A stretch of DNA of 64,000 nucleotides from Acanthochromis polyacanthus (lineage: Eukaryota; Chordata; Actinopteri; Pomacentridae). The notes under the pieces are model-generated. The model worked only from the letters and a program-made list of their open reading frames with translations. It did not search any database and was not told the DNA's origin. Position 1 is the first letter of the stretch; the number at the start of each line of letters is the position of its first letter. The stretch spans positions 6,522,534 to 6,586,533 of the forward strand of contig NC_067119.1 of NCBI RefSeq assembly GCF_021347895.1, read 5' to 3'. Positions 35,200 to 46,964 of this stretch are shown piece after piece. Made by a program: the position numbers and the translations under genes.

Positions 35200-37570
35200 T
35201 GTAGTTTTTAACAAATGCTCCTCAAACTGGGTAAATAGTTCAGTTATCGGGGCTTTTATTTAATGCACATTTGATGACTTTTCCAGCAGGATGATTTACT
35301 GTATTTGTTGCTGAGCTAAATGTGTTTTAATAGAGTTTGACAGGAAAAAATATGACTTTACTCTTGATAAAAAGGTCATTTTATTGTCAGTTTTGGTGTA
35401 GTCAATGGACTTCTCTGAACACATGGAGAATATACATTATAATATCTTCTCTAGTTTCTTTTCATCAACAGAATGACACATCTGCAGGAAGGTTAATTAT
35501 CCGGACACCTGATTTAGTTGTTTACTCGCAGCTGTAAACATGACCGGGTCATTCTGTGGCATGTGTTCATGGATTTTCTGTAGAATTTCCACAGGATGGA
35601 TGCTTCCACTAGTGTTTTCAGTACTGCTCCTGCTTTATAATTTCCTGGCAACCGCAAATCCACATCACCTGCTTTACAGAAAACATGTAAGGATTCAAGT
35701 GTCTGCTCCTGCGAATGTAAACGCTTCCGTCAAACATTCACTGTCTGAGATACTCTAATTTAACCACTGGAGCAATCTTTACTTCCAAAAACAGTTTACT
35801 GGGTGAAAATTTGGAGGCAAAAAAACACCAAAGCCTGGGGAAGTCTGCAAAACACTGTAAACTAGATCCACTATGGCACGGCGGTATTTGTGTTATTGAT
35901 CTAAATGTCTTTGTAGAACTGCAGCCGAGGACGTCACGCAGTGAAAGAACGACTGCAGGTTTCTGAATCAATCCGTTCTTACAGCTGCAGCGAGGCCAAA
36001 TCAAATGTCAGGATGATTTATTTTTGTGTAAAAATAGACAAGAACATTTGATCTGCATGAACAAATAAAATGAGTGGAACATGAAGAGTGAAGGCGTTCT
36101 ATTAAAATAGTGACGGAATAGTGCAGAAAAGGTATAAAAACACCACACGACCATCACCTCCTGTTCTTTACTCTCCTATTTCAGAATGAGGTTGACATTT
36201 GCAGCAGCAGTTGCTCCCAGAAATGAACATTTATTGATTTGTGATTGACAGCTACGATCAATAGAGCTTATTTGCCGATCTCTGAAACACACTTTCTTTG
36301 TTACTCGCCAGTTTTGATGGTCCAGAATTACAAAAAAAAATAGCTAAATTTCATGCCTGGAGCTCTGGACTGCAGGTTTGAAGCGACCAAACACAGCTAC
36401 ATGCATTTTCTGAGTTTAAAAATGACATATACCATAAAATATTATCAATTGAAATGAGCTTTTAGCTGCCTACTGACCACATGGATGCATAATATGGTGT
36501 AGCGACCCAGCAGCCCACACTGCTAATATACAGAAATCGGAGGCGGCGGTGAAATGAAAACAGTGACCAGAGGGTTAAAGAGAAAGTTTTCTATTATCAG
36601 ACACACTATAGACACCCTTGGTTGGGATTGTGGGTGCACAAAGAAATGGATTCTGGTTATAACTGGTCGTAATCTAACTGGAAACATGTGAGAGTCATGC
36701 TCTGGAAAGGCAGAAAAGGCAAAATGAGTCCTCAAACTAGATTCTACGTCCAGTAAAATCCACAACAGTTTATTCTTAGAAGGAAAATGTCACTGGAGAC
36801 ATCCTGAGTTGAAGTTTTGATTGTCCATAATGCAATTTCTGTCCATTTTTCCCTGTTATAAAGGCTGCCATAGTATCTTCATTAACCACTAAGATGCTCA
36901 GCAGTCACATACACTCCCCATCAAAATCTGTAGACCAGCTGCAAAATTGCAAGAAGCTCCACTGAATTTTTCCCCCTCTCGCTCCCATTTCTTCTTCCTG
37001 CATTTTGAATCTCTACTTAGAACCTTCTTCAGATCCAACACGGCAAAATGCAGATTCTTGCAATTTTTCAACAGGTCTTACATATTTCCTTTATTCACAA
37101 ATAAACCCACATTAGAATGTCAGAATAATTAATAATGATTTAGCATATTTTTTATGCTGCTCTGCATTTAATTTTCCGCCTAAATTGACCAAAAAAAAAA
37201 AGACAAACCGAAAGCAATATACAGTGTGCTCATCTTTCCATTTTAATAAATCTGTGCAGCGTGATTCACATTCTGCTCATTAAAACGCTGACAGTGTTTA
37301 CAGGAGAGCGGCTTGTGTCTCGCTGGCATTAATTTCCTGCTACACTTCATGAAAACACTCAAACCACACACCAATAAATAACGGATGCTGCCGACAGGGC
37401 AACAATTATCCAAAACAGAATTCATCCTTTTGTTCATTTCTACCTTTTGGGAAGAAGCTAGATTATTTCTCCCACTAATCCAAACATTACCGAGGAGTTT
37501 CATCGCAGCAGATGGATGTTCTGACTTAGCTCGCTGGGATAAGCTGCAAAATGGATTTTCTATAAGACAT
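35200..37570. other. non-coding stretch
   Basis: No coding potential or named repeat recognised on either strand. Confidence 0.5.
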
Positions 37571-38244
37571 TGTCGTTCAGTATAGCCTTCTTTAACCCTT
37601 GCCTCAGGTTAAATCAGGACCAGCTCTCCGTTTAAAGGGTCAGATTCTATCTGCCTATTAGTATTCCACCTAACAGGTTTCAGCAGAATAATTAAGCTGG
37701 TGTCGAGGAATACTCGCCTAGGTCCTAACTGTCTTCTTCCAAACGTCTTACCCCTCTTACTCCAATAAATACTCTCTTACTAAGCAGCCCTCCTAAGTAG
37801 TAGAATTGATTTATTGACCACGTTTGTTAACGACAGCTTTCCTCTTAAAACTGTGGCACTTGTTGATATTCCTAGGTTCGTTTTAGAGGTTTGGATAACT
37901 AACCCCAGGGGTAATGTTTAAATAACTAGTTGGATTAAAGTAACCTTTAAGAACCATTAGATTTAATGCACACAATCAACTTAACTTTTACCACTATGCA
38001 GAATAGGTGAATCATAATCATTTCATTAGACTTCTCTTTAAATGCAATATAGCGTTTTATTAAGCAATTATTAGCAGGGGCACAGCATTAATTCATGATT
38101 AAACAATTTAATTATTTCTTATTATTTCTAACTTAACTAAATTAAACTAAGCTGAGCGTACCTAAGAATCTTCTCTAATTAGTAAATTTAGGAGAGAGAG
38201 CGGACAGCCAGGCCTTAGCTGCCACGCCCGGTCTTCACCTGCAT

Positions 38245-38681
38245 CTAGTTGAACTCCTCCGTGGACCAGCAGACTCGGTATGAAGTCTTCTTTGTGGGCA
38301 GAGGGTGTTCTTCATAGGCAGGGGGAGTGGAGAGGTCCCGATAGCCAATCGTTGGTCTGGCAGTTATCTTTAGTAGCAGCTGGAACACAAGTGCGGGCGT
38401 CTCAGCTGTCTTCTCAGTCGGATGGTGGTGGTGGAAAGCCCCCGTCTCATCAGGCTGTGGTGGGTCACTGGGTCCTCCAGCCCCTGGAGTGGAGCAGCCC
38501 TCTGCTGCTTCCTCCTGTGCCTCTCTGGATGTCGTAGGTGCTGCCTTCTCTTCATCTCTGCAGGGTAACTGTAGACCTCTCAGGACTCTCCTTTCAGCAG
38601 AGTGTGGTCCTCGCTTGTTGAACAAAGTCAGAAAAAGACTTTGCCTCCAACGATGTTCTCAGCGAACTCTGGAGCCTAAGT
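38245..38681 (-). other. conserved ATG-less open frame in the LTR with a PPAY motif
   Basis: Downstream of the LTR TATA box, a frame open for about 145 codons ends with a TAG at 38245. It has no methionine codon, so it would need a spliced or non-AUG start. The peptide is rich in Pro, Glu, Thr and His, with an HHHH tract and STPPAYEEHPLP near the end. PPxY is the WW-domain ligand found in many Gag proteins as a budding motif. The second LTR keeps the frame (41975-42411) with one Ala-to-Thr change. Because the LTRs are so young, that alone does not prove selection. It could be a gag remnant, an accessory exon or chance. Confidence 0.3.
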
Positions 38682-38820
38682 CCTGCGTTGTCTTCACGTC
38701 TCTTGGGCAAAAGGGTCCGGTGTCGACTCTTCAGAACTTTGGCGATGCTCTCCGGCAGCTCCGGCGAGCAGCATCTCCCCCTCCAGGGGAGAACTCCCAA
38801 TTCAGTGTCTGTGTCTCTGG

Positions 38821-38828
38821 GTTTTATA
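38821..38828 (-). promoter_or_regulatory. LTR TATA box (3' LTR copy)
   Basis: The minus strand reads GGGTATAAAACCC, a strong TATA box. It is expected to start transcription about 25-30 bases on, near 38795. The copy in the 5' LTR is at 42552-42559. Confidence 0.7.
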
Positions 38829-39479
38829 CCCTAGCTCGACTTCAGCTTAGCACATACACATTTTCACACACAATTCTAACTAATAGGTACGCCCAGGTAA
38901 TTAATTCATAGGTTTAAGACACAACCTTCTTCCTATCACGCATACATCATTCTTTCCATCTTTTCTGTTAACACATCCACTTGTTACACACACTTCAGTT
39001 GTCATGACAATGTAGGCCTGAGCCCATCCTGTCATCCTGTGGAAACTCCAAGTTCCTCATTTCTGAGGAGACTTCTGCTTTTCCCATCCTGTCTGCATAC
39101 AGCTCAGAACAGCACAGATTACTTCCATTCAAAACTCACTTAGTTACACTGAATCACTTCTTTAAATCATTTTTCTTAGCATGATCAAATAACTTATTTT
39201 AAATCATTCTCTTCTATAGCAATAATCATTTCAGAATATATATCAGCCTATTAAAATCATTCTTGCATCAAGCATAAGCATAATCATGTGGTTAACTTAT
39301 ATAGTTTCTCATTTTAACTTTTCATTGGTTTGCTTAAAGCTTTTATTTAGGTGGTGGTTGCTCCTGGGATCTCAAATAACTAGGCCCCACTTGACACCCT
39401 CTCCTTGAGATCACAGGTAGCTAACACCAGGTCATTTTAAAAGATACTCATCATCCTCTGGAGCAGACAGGTTAACCAC

Positions 39480-39736
39480 ATCACCCAGCTGCGTCCATGC
39501 ATCGTCTTCAGTGGTGACGGTCACTTCCCCCACGATCTGCAACAGTTCAGATGTGTCCTCACAGCCGCCGATGACTTGCATCTCTGCATCATCTGACAGG
39601 ATTCTGTTTTCAGCATCATCCAGTTTTTCAGGGCTCTGCCTGCCCAGAGCCTCGTTGTATTTCTCTGCATAGTAACCACCCCTTTAACGTTGGCTACTCC
39701 GACGAAGGGTGGTAAGCCTTGTGTGCTCGTAGCCAT
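39480..39736 (-). pseudogene. retroelement 3' open frame, unknown
   Basis: An ATG at 39736 opens MATSTQGLPPFVGVANVKGV and runs to 39521. A shifted, more protein-like acidic frame contains YAEKYNEALGRQSPEKLDDA and ends near 39440 after EDDEYLLK. The two overlap, suggesting a frameshifted coding region after integrase. I do not recognise it. Confidence 0.35.
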
Positions 39737-39758
39737 GGTTTTTGATTCCTGGTTTTCT

Positions 39759-40334
39759 TTAATCTGGAACTGGCTCTAGCTGCTCCACTTCTTGGATTCC
39801 TCTTCTTTCAAGCAAAACTGTATTGCTATCTAAAACTTCCTTTATTATGTCAGGCTTCTCATATTTAGCTCTTCTTAGCATGCCAACCACACTGTAGCTG
39901 TTAGCCTTCTTCTCTGGTTTAGTAACCATATGGAATGACATAGAGTCCACCAGCACTAAAAGGTATTTCTCACCTCTTCTCCCTGCAACCCCCATTGGGC
40001 CTGCTACGTCCATGCAGATAGAACCCCAGGGAATAGTGCTCCGGATGGTGAGCCCGTCTACTCTTCGCCCTCGGCATCCTGCGTTGTATCGACCACATAC
40101 TTCACAGGCCCTCAGCACTTGTCGTATACGGCACTCTGGAATCCAGAGTTGCAGCTTCTCCAGCTCCCTACGGGTAGGTAGTGTGCTCACATGGCCAAGC
40201 GCTTCATGTACGACCCGCACCACTTCTTCCACGTACTTCTCTGGGACAATTTTTCTTTTAGGGGTTTGGTCCCATTCCTCGATCCCGACAGCAATTCTTC
40301 TCTTCTGGACGAAACGATCCACCTCATCGTTTCC
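39759..40334 (-). pseudogene. integrase fragment (zinc-binding and first core aspartate only)
   Basis: The frame contains HEALGH and then ACEVCGRYN, the HHCC zinc-binding domain (H-x4-H ... C-x2-C) of retroelement integrases. It continues with PWGSICMDVAGPMG and KYLLVLVDSM, the start of the catalytic core with the first aspartate. After FHMVTKPEKK it jumps to a short basic C-terminus, so the second aspartate and the glutamate of the DD35E triad are deleted. The frame opens directly after a TGA, and no ATG is evident. Family role: joining of element cDNA to host DNA; this copy is catalytically dead. Confidence 0.85.
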
Positions 40335-40650
40335 CAATCAGACAGCCTCCCCATCTCATCTGGGCTCTCTGGTGCTTCAATTACTCATTTCCTTAGTGAC
40401 AGCTGCCATCCTCTACAGCCGCTTCTCTGCCTCTGCAGCCGGGGTGCCTGCAGCTGATGTGGCCAACTCTATTTTTGGCCTTACTTCCTCATCTGCGTCT
40501 GAGCTCTCACCCTGCGATGCAGCATGTCCTGTAACTCTCATTTCCTCATCTGTGTCTCTTGCAGACAGTTGCTCCATCCCTCTCCTACCAGTACAATCTG
40601 GATCTGGTACACCGGAGTGGAACCTGGGTGAAGCTCTGCGAAGCGGACTC

Positions 40651-41220
40651 TTACCACTTCACTGATCGTTGTTTACCCGGGCACTGGGGTTTTGGAAGAT
40701 GAATCTTCTTCCTCTGATTCATCGGAGCCTCCGACTTTCGCGTCTTCTTGAACTGGCTCTTTTTCTTTGGCAGGGACGAGTACATCTTTCTCTGGCTGGC
40801 TCTCAGCCATCGTCTTTGTCGTCTCGAGTTATCTGCTTCCTCAAAACCTCTCGTAGGACCGTTGAGCAGGGATGAGTGCAGACTCTGTCTGGCTGCTCCG
40901 CGGTGCCTCTTTTCTGGGGTGCGCTGGCCCAAGGTCACTGCGGCTTCTTCTAGCCTGCGGTTCTCACTGTACCTCCCGTCAGGCGTGATGATCCCGAGTC
41001 TCTCTGTCAGCTGATCACCCGTGCTGTGGATCCTCGGTCAGAAGGTCTCGTCCTTTTCCTTCCCCAATCTCTGCAGCTGTGGACCCTCGGTCAGAAGAGA
41101 TTCGCCCTCTCTTCCCCAGTTTCCACTGGAAGGCTCTGGCGGTTGATTCTAGGTGTCGGTCTGGACCCTCAGAATATTCTTTTGGACACTTTTCTTTTAG
41201 TCGTAGTCGAGCCAGGGACG
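40651..41220 (-). pseudogene. gag-like 5' region of the retroelement, degenerate
   Basis: After the primer-binding site an ATG near 41223 opens MASLARLRLKEKCPKEYSEG, which runs to a TGA at 41015. A further basic frame lies at 40938-40651. Position right after the leader suggests a gag remnant. No zinc knuckle or capsid motif is visible. The leader repeats TGGCGTCCCTGG at the primer-binding site and again at this ATG. Confidence 0.4.
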
Positions 41221-41299
41221 CCATGTCGGTCAGTATCATCTGACAGGAGTCCCTTTTTAGCGTCTGTCTTAGTCGAGCCGTGCCCACCCAGGGACGCCA

Positions 41300-43128
41300 T
41301 GTCGTTCAGTATAGCCTTCTTTAACCCTTGCCTCAGGTTAAATCAGGACCAGCTCTCCGTTTAAAGGGTCAGATTCTATCTGCCTATTAGTATTCCACCT
41401 AACAGGTTTCAGCAGAATAATTAAGCTGGTGTCGAGGAATACTCGCCTAGGTCCTAACTGTCTTCTTCCAAACGTCTTACCCCTCTTACTCCAATAAATA
41501 CTCTCTTACTAAGCAGCCCTCCTAAGTAGTAGAATTGATTTATTGACCACGTTTGTTAACGACAGCTTTCCTCTTAAAACTGTGGCACTTGTTGATATTC
41601 CTAGGTTCGTTTTAGAGGTTTGGATAACTAACCCCAGGGGTAATGTTTAAATAACTAGTTGGATTAAAGTAACCTTTAAGAACCATTAGATTTAATGCAC
41701 ACAATCAACTTAACTTTTTACCACTATGCAGAATAGGTGAATCATAATCATTTCATTAGACTTCTCTTTAAATGCAATATAGCGTTTTATTAAGCAATTA
41801 TTAGCAGGGGCACAGCATTAATTCATGATTAAACAATTTAATTATTTCTGATTATTTCTAACTTAACTAAATTAAACTAAGCTGAGCGTACCTAAGAATC
41901 TTCTCTAATTAGTAAATTTAGGAGAGAGAGCGGACAGCCAGGCCTTAGCTGCCACGCCCGGTCTTCACCTGCATCTAGTTGAACTCCTCCGTGGACCAGC
42001 AGACTCGGTATGAAGTCTTCTTTGTGGGCAGAGGGTGTTCTTCATAGGCAGGGGGAGTGGAGAGGTCCCGATAGCCAATCGTTGGTCTGGCAGTTATCTT
42101 TAGTAGCAGCTGGAACACAAGTGCGGGCGTCTCAGCTGTCTTCTCAGTCGGATGGTGGTGGTGGAAAGCCCCCGTCTCATCAGGCTGTGGTGGGTCACTG
42201 GGTCCTCCAGCCCCTGGAGTGGAGCAGCCCTCTGCTGCTTCCTCCTGTGCCTCTCTGGATGTCGTAGGTGCTGTCTTCTCTTCATCTCTGCAGGGTAACT
42301 GTAGACCTCTCAGGACTCTCCTTTCAGCAGAGTGTGGTCCTCGCTTGTTGAACAAAGTCAGAAAAAGACTTTGCCTCCAACGATGTTCTCAGCGAACTCT
42401 GGAGCCTAAGTCCTGCGTTGTCTTCACGTCTCTTGGGCAAAAGGGTCCGGTGTCGACTCTTCAGAACTTTGGCGATGCTCTCCGGCAGCTCCGGCGAGCA
42501 GCATCTCCCCCCTCCAGGGGAGAACTCCCAATTCAGTGTCTGTGTCTCTGGGTTTTATACCCTAGCTCGACTTCAGCTTAGCACATACACATTTTCACAC
42601 ACAATTCTAACTAATAGGTACGCCCAGGTAATTAATTCATAGGTTTAAGACACAACCTTCTTCCTATCACGCATACATCATTCTTTCCATCTTTTCTGTT
42701 AACACATCCACTTGTTACACACACTTCAGTTGTCATGACAATGTAGGCCTGAGCCCATCCTGTCATCCTGTGGAAACTCCAAGTTCCTCATTTCTGAGGA
42801 GACTTCTGCTTTTCCCATCCTGTCTGCATACAGCTCAGAACAGCACAGATTACTTCCATTCAAAACTCACTTAGTTACACTGAATCACTTCTTTAAATCA
42901 TTTTTCTTAGCATGATCAAATAACTTATTTTAAATCATTCTCTTCTATAGCAATCATCATTTCCAGAATATATATCAGCCTATTAAAATCATTCTTGCAT
43001 CAAGCATAAGCATAATCATGTGGTTAACTTATATAGTTTCTCATTTTAACTTTTCATTGGTTTGCTTAAAGCTTTTATTTAGGTGGTGGTTGCTCCTGGG
43101 ATCTCAAATAACTAGGCCCCACTTGACA
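41300..43128 (-). repeat. 5' LTR
   Basis: 1829 bp. Compared with the other LTR it has single-base insertions near 41717, 42510 and 42962 and substitutions near 41850, 42274 and 42957. The TATA box is at 42552-42559 and the internal ATG-less frame at 41975-42411. Confidence 0.9.
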
Positions 43129-43216
43129 ACATGTTTAATAAAAGAGTCTCCAAAAATATCTGGGAAGTGGTTTAAAATAGCTAGAATCTGCTTTTATTCT
43201 CCTCCTGCAATGCATC

Positions 43217-43241
43217 TTTTTTTTTTTTTTTTTTTTTTTTT
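43217..43241. repeat. poly(T) run
   Basis: About 25 thymines. It may be the tail of a minus-strand retrotransposed sequence, but no body is recognised. Confidence 0.85.
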
Positions 43242-44149
43242 AGATGAACGTCCCCACAGATGACAACAATAATAATAAAATCCGGAGAAAAGCAAAAGTA
43301 ACTCTGCTGGAGACATCGGTGCAAGTTAAACCTCTGAGCTCTCTGGAGAAATGGAATGAGACAAGAGGCACAAACACAGCAGATATGGAGGAGGAAACAG
43401 TGGCAGCGCTCTCGTTAACTCCAGCGCTGGGTGACGTAATCAGCTAAAAAAGAAAAAATAAGGACTTCAGTGGAGGTTTTGTGCAAAAAAAACACTTAGA
43501 ACACAACATCCAAGAAGATAAACTGAAGTACAAACAGCCTTTTCTTCTTCTAATTGATGGTGTTTTGTGCAGAATTGCATGACTGAACCAGCAGATCGAA
43601 CCTGTGAGCGTGGCTGTGCTGCTGATCCTCAGCCTGACTCTGAGCCATCAGCTCCACTGCATGACTGATGAGGGTTTATCCTCTCAGCTGACGGGACATG
43701 AGCTGCCGTAGCAGGAGGGAGGCTGCAGAGACGTGGCGACAGCTTCCTCTAAAAAAAACATAAAACTGACAGGCTTTCTTTCTTGTGGCTGTTGCATCGA
43801 CACAGATGAGCGTCAAGCAGCTTTTAGTGCAGATTTACTCTGAATACTGCTGTAAATGTACATTATTTAGCCCTCCTGTTGTGTTGAGCATCAAATTGAC
43901 CCATTTTAAAGTTTAAAACAAATTGCTAAGAGTTTTTGTGGTATGAAAGTTCTTCTGTTTGATTTAATAAGTGTAATCAATATAAAAATGAAAATGGTTC
44001 ACTTCACATATTTTGAATTGGATTTTTAATAGAATAGAAAAAAATAGGTGACAGACATTCTCCTCTGACAACGCTCCAACAATACAATGCAACACACATC
44101 AAAGCACACTGAAGACACAAGCTCACAAAGTACAGGCATCTAAAGGAAA

Positions 44150-44345
44150 TGTTAAAAAGAAACAGCAGTGGATAAAAAATGATACGTACTCTTCAGTGTC
44201 ATCGCGATCTCCAACCCGAAAAAAAAACTAGACCGGGTCTGACGCTGGAATCCTTCAGTTTCATCCACTCCACATCCTTCCTCAGATGCTCCCTCACCTG
44301 CACTGACACCTCTTTGTCTTTTATGATTTGACATTTTTGGTCAGA
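44150..44345 (-). other. possible 5' coding exon of unknown origin
   Basis: An ATG in fair context (AAAAATGTC) opens MSNHKRQRGVSAGEGASEEG, then CGVDETEGFQRQTRSSFFF. It lies beside a CpG-bearing stretch at 44390-44480 with a CACGTG E-box (TCACGTGA). It resembles the first exon of a transposase or host nuclear protein, but no domain is visible. A chance frame is the main alternative. Confidence 0.2.
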
Positions 44346-44649
44346 TGTTAGACATGCTGGAAGATGACGGTGTGTCCTGCACGCTCACGCTCATGTCAGC
44401 TGCCTGCTGTCGATCACGTGATTGTGATCCTATTACAAATCGACCGCTGCGGACTTATCGGGACTTATCCGTCGGAAATGATACAGGGAACAACTGGTTA
44501 AATTATGGGGGTGTTTCCAAGTTTCAGCATTCCCTGCCGCCCACAGTTAGGTCATGCGATTCAGTATTCAGTTTGTTTTATAGTTTCTGTGGACAGTTTC
44601 CTTCCAGAAATCTTTTATGTTCAGTGTTAGATGTGGGTTCTTGACTGTA

Positions 44650-46880
44650 ACTGTAGCTACTTTAACAAAGGTAAATTCTGCAAAATATCAATAAACACCC
44701 ATCTTTCCATCTGTGGAAAAGGTAAATATGGTGTTTAGATGTAAAAACCAGGGGACGTTGTGTAATTAGTTGGTTTAATAGAAGAAATAATAATAGTGTG
44801 CCACATATACACAAAAGAAGAAAATGTAGAGCATTTTTGTGGTTTTGGGGGTTGGTTGCATCCATACTGCTGCATTATTAAACACCAAATTATTGCTTTC
44901 CTCATCTGAACTGAAGGTCTAAACATAAGCACCACCTAATATTGTGCAAAGCGAGGAGAGAAATGTGTGAATTCGGGCCTATTGTATTTGATTATAATAT
45001 TCAGATGTCTGAATGATGGAGGAGGAAGTCTGAAAGCAAGAAACCAGAGGAGTTATTTATATCTTTTATTGCTATGTGCTCCCCATTACAACAAACAGCA
45101 TCAGTAGTGTACACTTTAATCTACACAAATACATAGAAAAGCAAACAGAGCAGAGAGGGACCGGCGGTCACCACAACACTTCAATGCACGGACAGTACAG
45201 TACATGGAGGGTCCTATGCAGTAATAATATCTGTCTGAGGCTCAGGGATTGTCGATCTACAGCTAGCTAGTTACCATTACAAGCTCTCTACAGCATCAGC
45301 AGCAAAGTTTTATAGGCAGCGAGTGCATGGCGTGAAAAGAACTGGGGAGAAAACTGTAAAATTGCAAGAAAATACTGACAAACTACAAAAAAAACCCCAA
45401 CTTTACTGGTTTACTGGTCCTACACTATTTATGTTTCATTGGTTAAAATAAAGCATTTGTCTGGTCAGTACATGCTGCTGCGAGCTCCGTTAACAACTCA
45501 CTACAAAACAGCTGTGAAAAAAACAGCCTTCTGACAACAAGTAAAACATCCCAAAATCTGAGCATGTATATTTACATCTAATTGTTTGCAAAAAAAAAAA
45601 AAAACTATGTCACTTCTAGTCTACCAAAAGCAGAAATCCATTTAAAATGGGGAAAAAAGTGAGGATGAAGTAATGGTTTATCCATTGCAGCTTCATGAGC
45701 GGCCGCACAAGCTGTAAAAACAAAGCAGAACCCTTCAACTCTCAATAAATACTTCTGTACTCAATGCTATATACATGTTCTATACATTGGCACACAGGAA
45801 TGAGTGTGAGTAGTTGCGATTTATTTATTTTTTTTGCTGAGAACACAAAAACTGTGTCTTTGCTATTGCAGTCAGATGCATGGTGGTTGTGAGGAAATCC
45901 TTTTCTTTATCTAAAAAAATAAATAGCTTTCTCTCACTAAAAAAAGCCATTCAGAAAATACTTTGGAGAAAAACACAAACAGTAACACCGCGCTTCTCAT
46001 TGTGCCGACGATGCAAACACAAAATGTCCAGTAGAGCCTTGTTCAGATGGCCTCAAAGCACCGGTAAGCAAATTGTCTGACGTTAAAATGACTGAGTGTT
46101 GTGAAAATGGTCGAGTGTTGCGATGAATCCGTTGAGAATCGACACCTGACCTCACAGCTCCGCATCAGCTTTTAGCACGTTGTCACGACTCCGAGAGAAA
46201 ATTAATAAACCGACAAAGAGCTGAAATAAATTAGTCTAATGCAATTCAAGCAGTGAATGTGAAAATAAGCACCTGATTTCCGACAGCTTGCTTTTTATAA
46301 TTCTATGAAAACATCAGAGCTGGAGAGTCTGTTTTAGAGTCTGTCTGCTTCCTAGTGGTCAAAGAAACACTTTAATCCAAAAGCATACATCACTAGGGAT
46401 GGAACGATTATCAGAATGGATGTTTTTCAAATCTGATATTTAGCATTATTGGTATTTTTACTTCTTTTTAACCAATTCCCATTAGAATAAATGCATTTCA
46501 GTCCATCTTTAGCACCGTCTGATCGATTACAAATCATCACTAACAGCCTATAAAACACTGAAGAATCATTGGTGGAAAGCTCTCTTTTAGTCAAACACAT
46601 GTAAACCAAACATAAACTAAGACATTTTTAGGATGTTTTGTTGTAGAGTTTGTGTTATTCTACATTTTGACAGCAAGCTTTAGCAGCTACTGGTTCCAGA
46701 TACTGTTTTTTGGACTCCTTGTTACCTCAGGATTGGCCATGAATAAATCATATCAATCGACTGATTAATGTTAATATTGAAAAAAAAACTAAAAACCCAA
46801 CACTAAATAGCGTTTCAACATGATGTGAAGATGTTCATCATGTTAACATCCTAAGAACTTCAGGAAAAAGCAGTAGGACT
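44650..46880. other. non-coding stretch
   Basis: AT-rich. GCACCACCTAATATTGTGCA near 44930 resembles the tail of the Tc1-type family. AATAAA words on the minus strand (for example the complement near 45066-45071) could serve a distal adamts3 poly(A) site. Confidence 0.4.
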
Positions 46881-46890
46881 TGTTGTCTTT

Positions 46891-46964
46891 GGTCCTTGGG
46901 AGATGTTTCAGTCATGAAGAACTGAAGAAGACCCTTAGATAAAGGTGAAACATCTTCAAGAACC
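46891..46964. repeat. imperfect inverted repeat with GAAAC arms
   Basis: GGTCCTTGGGAGATGTTTCA (46891-46910) is mirrored by TGAAACATCTTCAAGAACC (46946-46964). The loop contains CTGAAGAAG. The stretch is a copy of a repeat common in teleost genomes, followed by AGAAGTCCAGTTTCTTTTTA. Confidence 0.6.

Larger units (their letters stand above)
37571..39396 (-). repeat. 3' LTR
   Basis: 1826 bp, TG...CA ends on the minus strand. It holds a TATA box (complement of 38821-38828) and, further downstream, AATAAA words (complement near 38060 and 37805). U3 is therefore about 570 bp, and the R-U5 part is unusually long, about 1.2 kb. Confidence 0.9.
37571..43128 (-). mobile_element. LTR retroelement with 1.83-kb LTRs, internally deleted
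   Basis: Two direct LTRs (37571-39396 and 41300-43128) bracket a 1.9-kb interior. The element reads on the minus strand: 5' LTR at the right, starting TGTCAAGTGGGGCC and ending GAACGACA. A primer-binding site (TGGCGTCCCTGGGTGGGC) follows at 41299 with no gap, and a polypurine tract (AAGGAGAGGG) lies just before the 3' LTR at 39397. The 4-bp target duplication is ACAT (37567-37570; 43129-43132). The LTRs differ at only about three substitutions and three single-base indels, so insertion was recent. Integrase fragments suggest Ty3/gypsy or a retrovirus-like relative. Protease, RT and RNase H are missing; mobility would need proteins in trans. Confidence 0.92.

Noticed and set aside
40012..40665. 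217-codon plus-strand frame
   Set aside because: Antisense shadow of the integrase and gag remnants of the minus-strand LTR element.
37571..43128. Segmental duplication of 1.8 kb
   Set aside because: The two copies have TG...CA ends, flank integrase remnants and share a target duplication, so they are LTRs.
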